64,000 nucleotides of DNA from positions 1 through 64,000 of the forward strand of contig CAYNGJ010000014.1 of the NCBI GenBank assembly GCA_964396895.1, written 5' to 3'. This document shows, piece by piece, positions 8,112 to 15,990 of the stretch. A program made the position numbers and the translations under genes. Within the stretch, counting starts at the first letter, position 1, and every line of letters starts with the position of its first letter. Under the pieces are notes generated by a model that was not told where the DNA came from, ran no database searches, and worked only from the letters and a program-made list of their open reading frames with translations. The DNA comes from UBA2334 sp964396895 (GTDB taxonomy: Bacteria; Pseudomonadota; Gammaproteobacteria; Burkholderiales; Burkholderiaceae_C).

Positions 8112-9061
8112 GGACTGACACCGCCGGGCTGGCCCTGCGGTTGAGCAACCTGTCTGCCCACCACCCGGCGGCGCGACCCGGTGCGGCGCCCGCGCTGCGC
8201 GGGCTCAACCTGCAACTGCAGCCGGGTGAGCAGGTCGCCATCATCGGGCCATCTGGCGCGGGCAAAACCACCTTGCTGCAAGTGCTGGCCTGTGCCCTGC
8301 CGCCCACCAGCGGCACCCTCATGCTGGACGAACGTGCCCCATGGGCGCTGCCCCGCTCCGCCTTGCAACGCCTGCGCGGGCGGTTGTTTTTGGCCCCGCA
8401 AGTGCCGCCACTGCCCCCGCGCCAGCGGGTGGTGACGGCGGTGCTGGCAGGCCGCCTGCCCCGCATGGGCCTGTGGACCAGCCTGCGCTCGCTGTTTTAC
8501 CCGGCGGACATTCCCGCCGCCTTTGAGGCGCTGGAGCGCTTTGACCTGGGCGACAAACTGTTTGAGCGCGTGGACCGCCTGAGCGGCGGCGAGCGCCAGC
8601 GCGTGGGCCTCGCCCGTGCCGTCATGGCCATGCCGCCGGTAGCTGGCAGTGCGAGTGAACACAACGCATACCCAGCGGGCCGCACCGCCAACCCAGCGGC
8701 CAACGCCGACCTTGCCACCGGCCCAGGCGCTGCCCTGCTGCTGGTGGACGAGCCTCTCTCTGCCCTGGACCCGGCACGCTCCCGCCAGGCCATGGCCACG
8801 CTGCTGGGCGAAGCACAGGCGCGCGGCGTGACGCTGGTGGCCACCTTGCACCAGGTGGACGTGGCCCTGGCCAGCTTTCCCCGTGTGGTGGGCATGCGCG
8901 ACGGCGCGGTGGCGTTTGACTTGCCCGCTGCCCAAGTGACGCCCGAGCGGCTGGCCCAGCTGTACGCCCAGTTTGAACACGAGTTGCGCGGCGAACCGCC
9001 ACTGACGCAGCCTCCATCGCCCACCGCCGCCCCCCAGCCGGTGGTGATGCACTGCCGCTGA
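8108..9061 (+). CDS. PhnC-like ABC transporter ATPase
   Basis: This is the ATP-binding subunit of the importer. Walker A is GPSGAGKTT (47-55), the signature is LSGGERQRV (158-166) and Walker B is LLLVDEP (210-216), followed by the D-loop SALD. The GTG start overlaps the binding-protein stop by four bases (GTGA), so translational coupling is likely. About 30 extra, low-complexity residues (about 176-207, rich in Ala, Asn and Pro) separate the signature from Walker B, where the family normally has only a few. The C-terminal tail is also Pro-rich. All catalytic motifs are intact, so activity is expected. Confidence 0.85.
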   Translation: MRTDTAGLALRLSNLSAHHPAARPGAAPALRGLNLQLQPGEQVAIIGPSGAGKTTLLQVLACALPPTSGTLMLDERAPWALPRSALQRLRGRLFLAPQVPPLPPRQRVVTAVLAGRLPRMGLWTSLRSLFYPADIPAAFEALERFDLGDKLFERVDRLSGGERQRVGLARAVMAMPPVAGSASEHNAYPAGRTANPAANADLATGPGAALLLVDEPLSALDPARSRQAMATLLGEAQARGVTLVATLHQVDVALASFPRVVGMRDGAVAFDLPAAQVTPERLAQLYAQFEHELRGEPPLTQPPSPTAAPQPVVMHCR

Positions 9062-9065
9062 CCCC

Positions 9066-9929
9066 ATGCACAACGCCACGTCCACCGCCGCGTCCACCTT
9101 GCACCCCCACCGCACCGCGCCCAGCCGCGACCCGTCCTGGCTGGGCCGCGTGGCCTGGTGGAGCCTGTGTGCGGTGCTGCTGTTGCCGCTGGGGGTGGCC
9201 ACCGAATTCCAACCCTGGGTGCTGCTGGAACCCGACAACCTGCGCATGAGCGGGAACTTCATTGCCTCCTTCTGGCCGCTGGCCCACAGTGGCGAGTTTT
9301 TGGCCATGGTGGCCCAAGAAACCTGGCGCACCGTGGCCATGGCCACGGCGGGCATCACCTTGGCGCTGGTGCTGGCCGTGCCGTTGACGCTGGTCAATAC
9401 GCGGGTGCTGTCGGTGTCCGCCCTGTCAGGGCGCATGGCCACGGGGCCAGCGTGGGTGCGCCAGGGCGTGCGCTGGCTGCTCATCGTGCTGCGCAGCATT
9501 CCCGAGCTGGTGTGGGCGCTGGTGTTTGTGCGCGTGGTGGGCCTGGGGCCCACCGCCGGGGTGCTGGCCATTGCCCTGACCTATGGCGGCATGCTGGGCA
9601 AGGTGTACGGCGAGATTCTGGAAAGCGGCGAAACCCACCCCACCGAAACCCTGCTGCGCAACGGCAGCGGGCGGCTGCAAGCCTTTTTTTACGGCCTGCT
9701 GCCCACCAGCGCCGCCGAGCTGACCAGCTACACCGTGTACCGCTGGGAGTGCGCCATTCGCTCGTCGGTGGTGCTGGGCTTTGTGGGCGCGGGTGGCCTG
9801 GGCCAGCAGCTGGACAACAGCATGAAGATGTTCAACGGTGGCGAGGTGGCCGCCATGCTGCTGGTGTTCATGGCCCTGGTGGCCCTCGCCGACCGCGTGA
9901 GCGCCTGGCTGAGAAAGGCCTTGGGCTGA
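9066..9929 (+). CDS. PhnE-like ABC transporter permease 1
   Basis: This is an integral membrane permease of the BPD_transp_1/PhnE type with about six predicted transmembrane helices. The coupling region is recognisable: RSIPELVWALVF (about 144-155) and, later, SYTVYRWECAIRSSV followed by LGFVGAGGLGQQL. It starts four bases after the ATPase stop and is followed one base later by a second permease of the same family. The pair therefore probably forms a heterodimeric channel with the preceding ATPase and binding protein. Confidence 0.85.
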   Translation: MHNATSTAASTLHPHRTAPSRDPSWLGRVAWWSLCAVLLLPLGVATEFQPWVLLEPDNLRMSGNFIASFWPLAHSGEFLAMVAQETWRTVAMATAGITLALVLAVPLTLVNTRVLSVSALSGRMATGPAWVRQGVRWLLIVLRSIPELVWALVFVRVVGLGPTAGVLAIALTYGGMLGKVYGEILESGETHPTETLLRNGSGRLQAFFYGLLPTSAAELTSYTVYRWECAIRSSVVLGFVGAGGLGQQLDNSMKMFNGGEVAAMLLVFMALVALADRVSAWLRKALG

Positions 9930-9930
9930 C

Positions 9931-10788
9931 ATGAAGAACAACATGCCAACCCGCCCGCCAGCGGCCAACCAGCCCTACAAACTGCCGCCCCCGCTGTTTG
10001 ACGCGCGCTGCAAGGCCTGCTGGTTCAGCGTGGGCTTGCTGGTGCTGGTGGTGGCCAGCTTTTGGTCGCTTGACCTGCAATGGGCGCAGTTTCTGTCCAT
10101 GGACGCGGTGCGCAGCATGGGCCGCTTTTTGGGTGAGTTTTTTCCGCCTGAGGTGTCGCCCGCCTTTTTGCACAAGGTGGTGGTGGGCACCTGGGAAACG
10201 CTGGCCATGTCGGTGCTGGGCACCTTGCTGGCCGCCGCAGGCGGGCTGGCGCTGGCCTTGCCTGCCAGCCACTCGCCCACCCAGCATGCCGCCGCCACCC
10301 GCCCTGGCTGGGCACGGACCCCCACCCGGCTGCTGCTGAATGCGCTGCGCAGCATCCCCGAGCTGGTGTGGGCGGCGCTGCTGCTCATCTCGGCTGGCTT
10401 GGGGCCTTTTGCCGGCACCCTGGCACTGGCCTTGCACACCACCGGCGTGCTGGGCCGCCTGTTTGCCGAGGCCCTGGAAAACGCCCCCCCCGGCCCGGCT
10501 GATGCCCTGCGCGTGCAAGGCGTGCCCGAGGGCCGGGTGTTCTGGTATGCCACCCTGCCCCAGGTGCTGCCCCAGCTCATGAGCTACACGCTCTACCGCT
10601 GGGAGAACAACATACGCGCCGCCGCCGTGCTGGGCGTGGTGGGCGCGGGTGGCCTGGGCCAGATGCTGGCCTTTCACATGGGGCTGTTCCAAATGAACAA
10701 AACCGCCACCGTGCTGGCAGCCATGCTGCTGATGGTGGCCCTGGTGGACGCGGCCAGCCACCTGTCGCGCCGCCTGATGACGCGCTGA
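9931..10788 (+). CDS. PhnE-like ABC transporter permease 2
   Basis: This second PhnE-type permease is paralogous to its neighbour: both carry RSIPELVWA and an SYTxYRWExxIRxxxVLGxVGAGGLGQ coupling segment. About six hydrophobic helices are visible, and the protein begins with a longer cytoplasmic Pro-rich leader. It is the last gene of the operon. Having two distinct permease genes rather than one suggests a heteromeric translocation pore, as in some phosphonate importers. Transport of selenite or selenate is inferred from the sen neighbourhood only. Confidence 0.85.
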   Translation: MKNNMPTRPPAANQPYKLPPPLFDARCKACWFSVGLLVLVVASFWSLDLQWAQFLSMDAVRSMGRFLGEFFPPEVSPAFLHKVVVGTWETLAMSVLGTLLAAAGGLALALPASHSPTQHAAATRPGWARTPTRLLLNALRSIPELVWAALLLISAGLGPFAGTLALALHTTGVLGRLFAEALENAPPGPADALRVQGVPEGRVFWYATLPQVLPQLMSYTLYRWENNIRAAAVLGVVGAGGLGQMLAFHMGLFQMNKTATVLAAMLLMVALVDAASHLSRRLMTR

Positions 10789-10839
10789 TCGCGACACCGC
10801 CTGGCTGGCCAGGCAATTCTTTTTTTTGCGGGGGTAGTC

Positions 10840-10884
10840 GGACTTCTGGGACTTCTGGGACTTCTGGGACTTCTGGGACTTCTG
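10840..10884. repeat. Five tandem copies of a 9-bp unit
   Basis: GGACTTCTG is repeated five times without mismatch, followed by a degenerate partial unit. It lies between the last permease gene and the stop codon of the convergent tonB-like gene, so it is outside both reading frames as called. The 9-bp period keeps frame: on the minus strand it would encode a Pro-Glu-Val repeat if the tonB-like stop were bypassed. Confidence 0.9.
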
Positions 10885-10905
10885 GAGCTTCCGTGCCGAC
10901 CAGGG

Positions 10906-11796
10906 CTACGGGGGCGTTCGGGGCACTTCCGTCCGTTTCAGCTTTTCCGATGCCCACTGCTCCAGTTGCCGCTTGTCATGGGCGGCTTCGGCCTCCATGG
11001 AATCCTGGGGCAGCTGCTTGAGGCATTCGGCCATTTCTTCGGGGCTCAATGGCGGCTCGCGCTCAGGTTCCGCCTGCGCTGGCGTCCTGGCCGACTTGCC
11101 ATCCCACGCAAACGGGTTGCGGTAGCTGGGTGGGTCGGGCAGGCAGTCGTTTTTGTAGACCGGTGGCACGTCGGCATCAAACGGCTGGAAAGAAATGGTT
11201 TTTTCAAACACCAGCGGCTTGCCGTTGGGTGTGGGCGGCAGGGGTGGCATCTGCTGCACCGCCTGGCGGGCCAGGGCCTCGGCCCTGTCTGAGGTGCTCC
11301 AGAGGGTGGTGAGGTTCACCAGCGTGCCATTGGGCGCAATTTCAATGCGAAAGCGCACCACGCCCTGGTCAGCCCCTTCAAAGGCCGTGCCCATCATGCT
11401 GCGCACCTGCTGCGCCCAGGTGTGGCGATAGCGCTTGCTGTTTTTGAGGGTGTAGGTGGACGCCAGCGCCCAGTCTTGGGCGGTGGGGGCCGGGGGTGCC
11501 TCCTGGTAGGCACGCGGGCGGTCGTCGGCGGGCGGCGGGGCCAGGTCGGGCGGAGCCGCTGGCAAAGCGGGTTCGACCTGTGGAGGTGGCATCAGGGGTA
11601 GCGGCGGCGTTTCTGGTGGAGGTGGCGGGGGCGGCACTTCCGACGCTGGCACCTCGACCATCACGATGGTCTCGGCCAGTGATTCAGGTGGGGGTGGCGC
11701 ACGCAACAGCGCATGGGCCAGCACCCAAAGGGCACCCACGTGCAGGCCCACCGACAGCAGCAGCGCCAGCAGGTGTTTGCGCTCAGGCGTTTTCAC
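10906..11796 (-). CDS. TonB-like energy transducer
   Basis: The protein has the TonB architecture: a short cytoplasmic N-terminus, one transmembrane helix (LLALLLSVGLHVGALWVLAHALL), a Pro-rich periplasmic spacer (PPPPPPPETPPLPLMPPPQVEP) and a C-terminal domain of TonB type (VVRFRIEIAPNGTLVNL). A long Lys/Glu-containing tail follows. The frame is open upstream to 12111, but that part overlaps the divergent regulator, so the GTG at 11796 just before the helix is chosen; it gives 296 residues. TonB proteins energise outer-membrane receptors, but no ExbBD or receptor gene lies in the window. Which receptor it serves is unknown. Confidence 0.7.
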   Translation of the reverse strand: MKTPERKHLLALLLSVGLHVGALWVLAHALLRAPPPPESLAETIVMVEVPASEVPPPPPPPETPPLPLMPPPQVEPALPAAPPDLAPPPADDRPRAYQEAPPAPTAQDWALASTYTLKNSKRYRHTWAQQVRSMMGTAFEGADQGVVRFRIEIAPNGTLVNLTTLWSTSDRAEALARQAVQQMPPLPPTPNGKPLVFEKTISFQPFDADVPPVYKNDCLPDPPSYRNPFAWDGKSARTPAQAEPEREPPLSPEEMAECLKQLPQDSMEAEAAHDKRQLEQWASEKLKRTEVPRTPP

Positions 11797-11848
11797 AGCG
11801 CAACCGACAAACAAGAAAACCCAAAGCTGGCAAGGTGTGCCTTTCTTT

Positions 11849-11868
11849 ATTCTAATTTTCTTTAGAAT
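11849..11868. promoter_or_regulatory. Perfect inverted repeat, likely ArsR-type operator
   Basis: ATTCTAA and TTAGAAT face each other across a 6-bp AT-rich spacer, ending 6 bp before the ATG of the ArsR-rhodanese gene and about 52 bp from the start of the divergent tonB-like gene. ArsR-family repressors bind such AT-rich dyads and often autoregulate, so this is the obvious operator candidate. It could control both genes. Confidence 0.6.
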
Positions 11869-11874
11869 GTTAGC

Positions 11875-12546
11875 ATGGACAAACGCGCCCTCAAAGACCT
11901 GCTGTACGACCAAGTGGCCCGCATTGGCAAAGCCATGTCCAGCCCCAAACGGCTGGAAATATTGGAACTGCTGGCCCAGGGCGAAAAAACCGTGGAGGCG
12001 CTGACCGCCGAGCTGTCCATCGACATCAAGCTGACCAGCGCACACCTGAAAGCGCTGAAGGAAGCGCGGCTGGTCACGGCGCGGCGCGAGGGCAAGTACA
12101 TGGTGTACCAACTCTCAGGCCCTGACGTGGCGGGCCTGTGGGTGCACCTGCGCGAAGTGGCCGAAGAACACCTGCTGGAGTTGCGCCTGGCGCTGGACCA
12201 GATGGTGGCCGACCCCACCAAGCTCACCACCCTGAACCGCCACACCCTGATGGAGCACGCCCGCCTGGGCAACGTGGTGGTGATCGACGTGCGCCCGTTG
12301 GCCGAGTACACCGTGGGCCACCTGCCCTTTGCCCGCTCATTCCCGGTGGACGAAATCGAACAGCGCCTGGCCGAGCTGCCCGCCGACAAGGCCATCGTCG
12401 CCTACTGCCGTGGCCCGTTCTGCCTGTTTTCGGAAGAGGCTTTTCAGTTGCTGCACGCCCGTGGCTACCGCGTGGCCAAGCTGCTGGACGGGGTGAGCGA
12501 GTGGCAAGCGGTCGGGTTGCCACTGGCGGCTGAGTTTTCTGAATGA
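11875..12546 (+). CDS. ArsR-family regulator with rhodanese domain
   Basis: Residues 1-100 are an ArsR/SmtB winged helix (SSPKRLEILELLAQGEKTV, then the recognition region SAHLKALKEARLV). Residues 120-220 are a rhodanese domain with active-site loop CRGPFC, giving Cys178 and Cys183. There is no Cys in the DNA-binding half, so a signal would have to be read by the rhodanese Cys, perhaps as a persulfide or perselenide; that is inference. Similar ArsR-rhodanese fusions are usually annotated as sulfur or redox regulators. The gene diverges from the tonB-like gene across an inverted repeat and is followed 39 bp later by a fatty-acid-hydroxylase-type gene, possibly co-transcribed. Confidence 0.85.
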   Translation: MDKRALKDLLYDQVARIGKAMSSPKRLEILELLAQGEKTVEALTAELSIDIKLTSAHLKALKEARLVTARREGKYMVYQLSGPDVAGLWVHLREVAEEHLLELRLALDQMVADPTKLTTLNRHTLMEHARLGNVVVIDVRPLAEYTVGHLPFARSFPVDEIEQRLAELPADKAIVAYCRGPFCLFSEEAFQLLHARGYRVAKLLDGVSEWQAVGLPLAAEFSE

Positions 12547-12585
12547 AATCAGCCATTGGCGCTTTACAGTATTGACTTGATAGCT

Positions 12586-13458
12586 ATGCCTATGAACACA
12601 CACCTCATTGCCGATTGGGTCAGCCAGCACGAAATCGCCCTGCGCCTGGGTGCCTTTGCGCTCACGTTTTTGGCCGTTGCGCTGTGGGAACTGGCCGCAC
12701 CGCAACGGGAACTGACGTTGCCCCGCGCCGTGCGCTGGCGCGCCAACCTGGGGTTGGTACTGCTGAACACCGTGCTGCTGCGCGTGGTGTTTCCCACCGC
12801 CGCTGTGGGCGTGGCGGCAGTGGCCAGCGCGCAGGGCTGGGGCGTGCTGAACGTGTGGCAGCCCTCCGCCTGGGCCGCCGTGCTGCTGGCCGTGGTGGCG
12901 CTGGACTTGGTGGTGTGGCTGCAGCATGTGATGGTGCACGCCGTGCCCGCGCTGTGGCGGCTGCACCGCGTGCACCACGCCGACCTGGACTACGACCTGA
13001 CCACCGGTGCGCGGTTTCACCCGCTGGAAATCGGGCTGTCCATGGGCATCAAGTTCGCGGCCATCGTGCTGCTGGGCGCGCCGGTGCTGGCCGTGGTGGT
13101 GTTTGAAGTGCTGCTCAGCAGCTGCGCCATGTTCAACCACGGCAACATCCGCCTGACCGCCCGTGTTGACCGGGTGCTGCGGTGGGTCATGGTCACGCCC
13201 GACATGCACCGCGTGCACCACTCGGTGGAAGACGACGAGAGCAACTGCAATTTCGGCTTCAACCTCACCTGGTGGGACCGCCTGCTGGGCACCTACCGCG
13301 AGCAGCCCCGCGCCGGACAACAAGGCATGACCATGGGCATTCGCGACCACCGTGACCCACAGGAGGTGGCCCACCTGGGCGGCATGCTGCGCCTGCCCTT
13401 TGTGGCCGACAACGCGGGCTACGCCATCAACCGGCGGGACTGGACCACACTACCCTGA
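12586..13458 (+). CDS. Sterol desaturase / fatty acid hydroxylase family protein
   Basis: This membrane di-iron enzyme of the FA_hydroxylase family has the expected His boxes: HVMVH (about 112-116), HRVHH (about 123-127) and, near 206, HRVHHSVE, plus a lone His in FNHGN. Several hydrophobic segments precede and separate them. The substrate cannot be told from sequence; bacterial members hydroxylate or desaturate lipids and carotenoids. ATG at 12586 is preferred over an upstream TTG in the same frame. The start lies in an AT-rich stretch (TTGATAGCTAT) resembling the dispersed repeat of this genome. Likely co-transcribed with the ArsR-rhodanese gene. Confidence 0.8.
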   Translation: MPMNTHLIADWVSQHEIALRLGAFALTFLAVALWELAAPQRELTLPRAVRWRANLGLVLLNTVLLRVVFPTAAVGVAAVASAQGWGVLNVWQPSAWAAVLLAVVALDLVVWLQHVMVHAVPALWRLHRVHHADLDYDLTTGARFHPLEIGLSMGIKFAAIVLLGAPVLAVVVFEVLLSSCAMFNHGNIRLTARVDRVLRWVMVTPDMHRVHHSVEDDESNCNFGFNLTWWDRLLGTYREQPRAGQQGMTMGIRDHRDPQEVAHLGGMLRLPFVADNAGYAINRRDWTTLP

Positions 13459-13587
13459 CCACACCCCACCGGGCAGAAGCGGCCGCATCAAGCGGTGCCC
13501 CACAGGCTGGCCGACACGGCCGCTGCCACCACAGCCTCAACACCCACCACAGTCACCAACGCCACTTCGCCAGAGAATTACCAAAAC

Positions 13588-13640
13588 CATAGCTACCAAC
13601 GCTTTTATTGAAAGCGTTAAAGCCACTTTTTATTCAATAT
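13588..13640. repeat. AT-rich dispersed repeat copy
   Basis: The stretch begins with CATAGCT and contains AACGCTTT facing AAAGCGTT across five bases, then AAAGCC and an AT-rich tail. It matches the AATAGCT...AAGCG pattern seen at several other intergenic sites here. It lies between the convergent hydroxylase and DMT-transporter genes, where the hairpin could also aid termination. Confidence 0.5.
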
Positions 13641-13647
13641 TTACCAC

Positions 13648-14700
13648 TCAATGAACATGGGTGTGGTGGGCATCGGGCACGTGTGGGTGGGTGTGCGTCA
13701 CGGGGGTGTGCCGGTGCCTGTGGCTGTGTGAGCCCGCTGGCATGGGGTCATGGGTGTGGTTGTGGTGCCCGTCGTCGTGGCGGTGGGCATGTTCGTGGGC
13801 CAAGTCCTGGTGTGTGTGTTCGTGCCCATGCGATTCGGCCAGGTGCAGCACCACGCCCAGCAACATCAGCACGCCGCCCAAGGCCAGGTAGGGTGACACG
13901 TCGCGCTCGCCCAAGGCAAACGCCGCCACCGCGCCAATGAAAGGCGCAAACGCAAACACCGAACCCGTGCGTGCTGCCCCAAACGTGCGCTGGGCCAACA
14001 GGTAAAACCGCAAGCTCAGCCCGTAGCCGCTGGCACCAATGGCCAACAACACGGCGCACGCCAGCCAAGCGGGCAGAGGCTCCGAGCTCAACCAGGCCAC
14101 GGCCCCCGTTGCCACACCACCCAGCACCGATTTGGCCAACACCACCTGCCCAGGGTCGCGATCGGCCACGCCGCGCGACAAGGTGTTGTCAATGCCCCAG
14201 GCCACCGTGGCGGTCATCACGGCCAACAGCCCCATGAGCTGCACACCGCCTTGAAACCCCTGCTCCAGCGCCAAGACCACGCCACCGGCCAGCAGGGCAC
14301 CCATGGCCACCACCACGCGCTTGTCCACCGCCTCGCCGTACAAGCGCCAGGCCAGCAGCGCTGTGAAGACCGCCTCCAGCGTCAGCATCAGCGAGGCAGA
14401 CACCCCGCTGGTGTGCTGCAGGCCCCAAGCCAGCGCCACCGGGCCGATGACCGCGCCAAACAAGGCCATGGCCACCAGCCGCCGCGCATCGGCGCGTTGC
14501 AGTTGGGCCTCTCGCTCTGGGGGCTTGCGCATGAATGTGGCGACCAGCGCCGCACCCACGTACAACAGCGCCGCCGTGGTGAATGGCCCCACGCCCTTGC
14601 CCCATGTCTGAACAAAGGGCGTGCTCAAGCCGAACAAGGCGGCTGCCAGCAGCGCCAGCAAGCCGCCTTTGACCACAGGGTTAAACAACCCTTGAGTCAC
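13648..14700 (-). CDS. EamA/DMT transporter with His-rich tail
   Basis: This is a ten-helix drug/metabolite transporter. Two EamA halves are visible, the first starting LLALLAAALFGLSTPF and the second near MTATVAWGIDNTLSRG, ending with GVLMLLGVVLHL around residue 295. After that comes a striking tail of about 50 residues made largely of His with Asp, Thr and Pro (HGHEHTHQD, HRHDDGHHNH, HSHRHRH), which should bind divalent metal such as Ni, Zn or Co. Ordinary EamA proteins lack it, so a metal-related role is plausible but unproven. The next gene ends or starts only 3 bp away on the same strand. Confidence 0.85.
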   Translation of the reverse strand: MTQGLFNPVVKGGLLALLAAALFGLSTPFVQTWGKGVGPFTTAALLYVGAALVATFMRKPPEREAQLQRADARRLVAMALFGAVIGPVALAWGLQHTSGVSASLMLTLEAVFTALLAWRLYGEAVDKRVVVAMGALLAGGVVLALEQGFQGGVQLMGLLAVMTATVAWGIDNTLSRGVADRDPGQVVLAKSVLGGVATGAVAWLSSEPLPAWLACAVLLAIGASGYGLSLRFYLLAQRTFGAARTGSVFAFAPFIGAVAAFALGERDVSPYLALGGVLMLLGVVLHLAESHGHEHTHQDLAHEHAHRHDDGHHNHTHDPMPAGSHSHRHRHTPVTHTHPHVPDAHHTHVH

Positions 14701-14703
14701 TTT

Positions 14704-15054
14704 TTATTGGCCAGTGAAGTTGGCCGCAATGAAGTTGCCATTGTGCGCAAAGAACACAAACAGGGTTTGCTTGGCTGTGTCAGCCGCTGCAGGGTTGGTG
14801 TAGCGCACCTTCCACTCCTTGCCTTTCTTGCCGTCCACCAGTTCGATGGCCTCTTGCTTGGCAGTGCCCCATGAGGCATCGAGCTTGCCGCCTTTGACCA
14901 GCGCAGCGCGGCGCTGGTCGGCACAGTCTTTGACCATGCCTTCACTGGCTGGCTTGCTGCCGTGGAAATGGCAGCTGCCACCTTCACCGGCCATGGCCTG
15001 GGGGGCAAACACAAGGGTGGAAACGAGGGTGGAAATGGCGATCAGTGTTTTCAT
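14704..15054 (-). CDS. Small secreted protein (DUF6488-like)
   Basis: This is a 116-residue protein with a clear signal peptide (MKTLIAISTLVSTLVFAPQAMA, cleavage near residue 22). The mature domain has two Cys (SCHFHG and DCADQRR) and ends in FFAHNGNFIAANFTGQ. I match it only to a small family of unknown function, DUF6488. An AAGGA ribosome site precedes the ATG. It lies between the His-tailed DMT transporter (3 bp downstream) and the HupE/UreJ-like gene upstream, so it may be a periplasmic partner in the same metal-related group. Confidence 0.65.
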   Translation of the reverse strand: MKTLIAISTLVSTLVFAPQAMAGEGGSCHFHGSKPASEGMVKDCADQRRAALVKGGKLDASWGTAKQEAIELVDGKKGKEWKVRYTNPAAADTAKQTLFVFFAHNGNFIAANFTGQ

Positions 15055-15083
15055 GGGAGTTCCTTGGGTAGGTTGTAAAAAAA

Positions 15084-15111
15084 GGGAGGGAGGGAGGGAG
15101 GGAGGGAGGGA
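15084..15111. repeat. (GGGA)7 tetranucleotide repeat
   Basis: Seven uninterrupted GGGA units lie in the 63-bp gap between the HupE/UreJ-like stop and the next start on the minus strand, 30 bp upstream of that ATG. A 4-bp microsatellite is prone to slippage, and four or more GGG runs can fold as a G-quadruplex on the plus strand (the template strand for the neighbouring genes). Confidence 0.9.
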
Positions 15112-15117
15112 AAGCCA

Positions 15118-15915
15118 TCAAAGCCCGTTGCGGCTGCTGTCCTCGGTCTTTTCGACATCGAGGTCTTCGTGCGCATGGCGGTGCTCGGCTGCCGGAAAGC
15201 GGAAGTCATCCGGGTGGCTGTCGTGCTGGTAGCCGTGCAGTTGCACAAACAACAGGTAAAAGCCCGCATAAAACAGCCCCAGGTTGGCCGCGTAGCTGAA
15301 GCGCTTGAACGAGGGCCTGTGCCGCCACAGTGCCAGCCCCCCCACCATCACCGTCAACGCGGCTATTTGGCCCAGTTCCACACCCACGTTGAAGCTCAGG
15401 ATTCGCCACAGCATGGCCACCGGGTCGTCACCCAGCGGCAGTTGCTGCAAGCGGGTAGACAGGCCAAAGCCGTGCAGCAGCCCAAAACCAAACACGGCCC
15501 CCAACAGGCTGGGGGACGCCATCTGGAAATACTTCTGGAAGCCGCCGTTGTTGTCGAAGGCTTTGTACATCACGCTCAGCGCGATGATGGCGTCCACCAA
15601 ATAGTAGTTCCAGGTGATTTTGTAGTAGGTGGCAAAGATCAACGTGATGCAGTGGCCGATGGTGAACACGGTCACGAACTTCGCCACGTCCTTGAACGTG
15701 GTGAGGAAAAACACCACGCCAAACAGAAACAGCAAGTGGTCATAGCCCGTGAGCATGTGGCTGGCACCCAGCCCGATGTAGTGGGCATAACCGGCCTCCA
15801 GCATGCGAATGCGGTCGGCCTCGGAAATGCCGTGGGCCAGCGCCATGACCGGCACCAGGCCCACCAGCAAAGCCAGCAGGCGCACCCGGTGGCTGAAAAA
15901 ATTGAAAAACACCAT
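15118..15915 (-). CDS. HupE/UreJ-like membrane protein
   Basis: This polytopic protein has about seven hydrophobic segments and the HupE/UreJ_2 hallmarks: GYDHLLFLFGVVFF (about 53-66), FTIGHCITL, and GLLHGFGLS. HupE and UreJ relatives are linked to nickel or cobalt permeation, often beside hydrogenase or urease genes; here ureEFG lie 4 kb away. The C-terminus is acidic and His-containing (EHRHAHEDLD). ATG at 15915 with GGGGA upstream is chosen over an upstream ATG at 15987, because it places the signal-like helix (RLLALLVGLVPVMALAHG) correctly. Substrate inferred only. Confidence 0.75.
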   Translation of the reverse strand: MVFFNFFSHRVRLLALLVGLVPVMALAHGISEADRIRMLEAGYAHYIGLGASHMLTGYDHLLFLFGVVFFLTTFKDVAKFVTVFTIGHCITLIFATYYKITWNYYLVDAIIALSVMYKAFDNNGGFQKYFQMASPSLLGAVFGFGLLHGFGLSTRLQQLPLGDDPVAMLWRILSFNVGVELGQIAALTVMVGGLALWRHRPSFKRFSYAANLGLFYAGFYLLFVQLHGYQHDSHPDDFRFPAAEHRHAHEDLDVEKTEDSSRNGL

Positions 15916-15990
15916 ACAAATTCCCCATAAAAGCTGAAAGTGCCGCCGCTCACCCCAGCACAGGGCGCAGCAGCGCATGAACTCCAAAGT

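Noticed and set aside
10840..10884. Possible CRISPR array
   Set aside because: Units are 9 bp and directly abutting with no spacers; it is a simple tandem repeat.
10577..10957. Minus-strand frame encoding Pro-Glu-Val repeats
   Set aside because: It runs antisense into the permease gene and only its repeat part is regular; no start or domain supports a gene.
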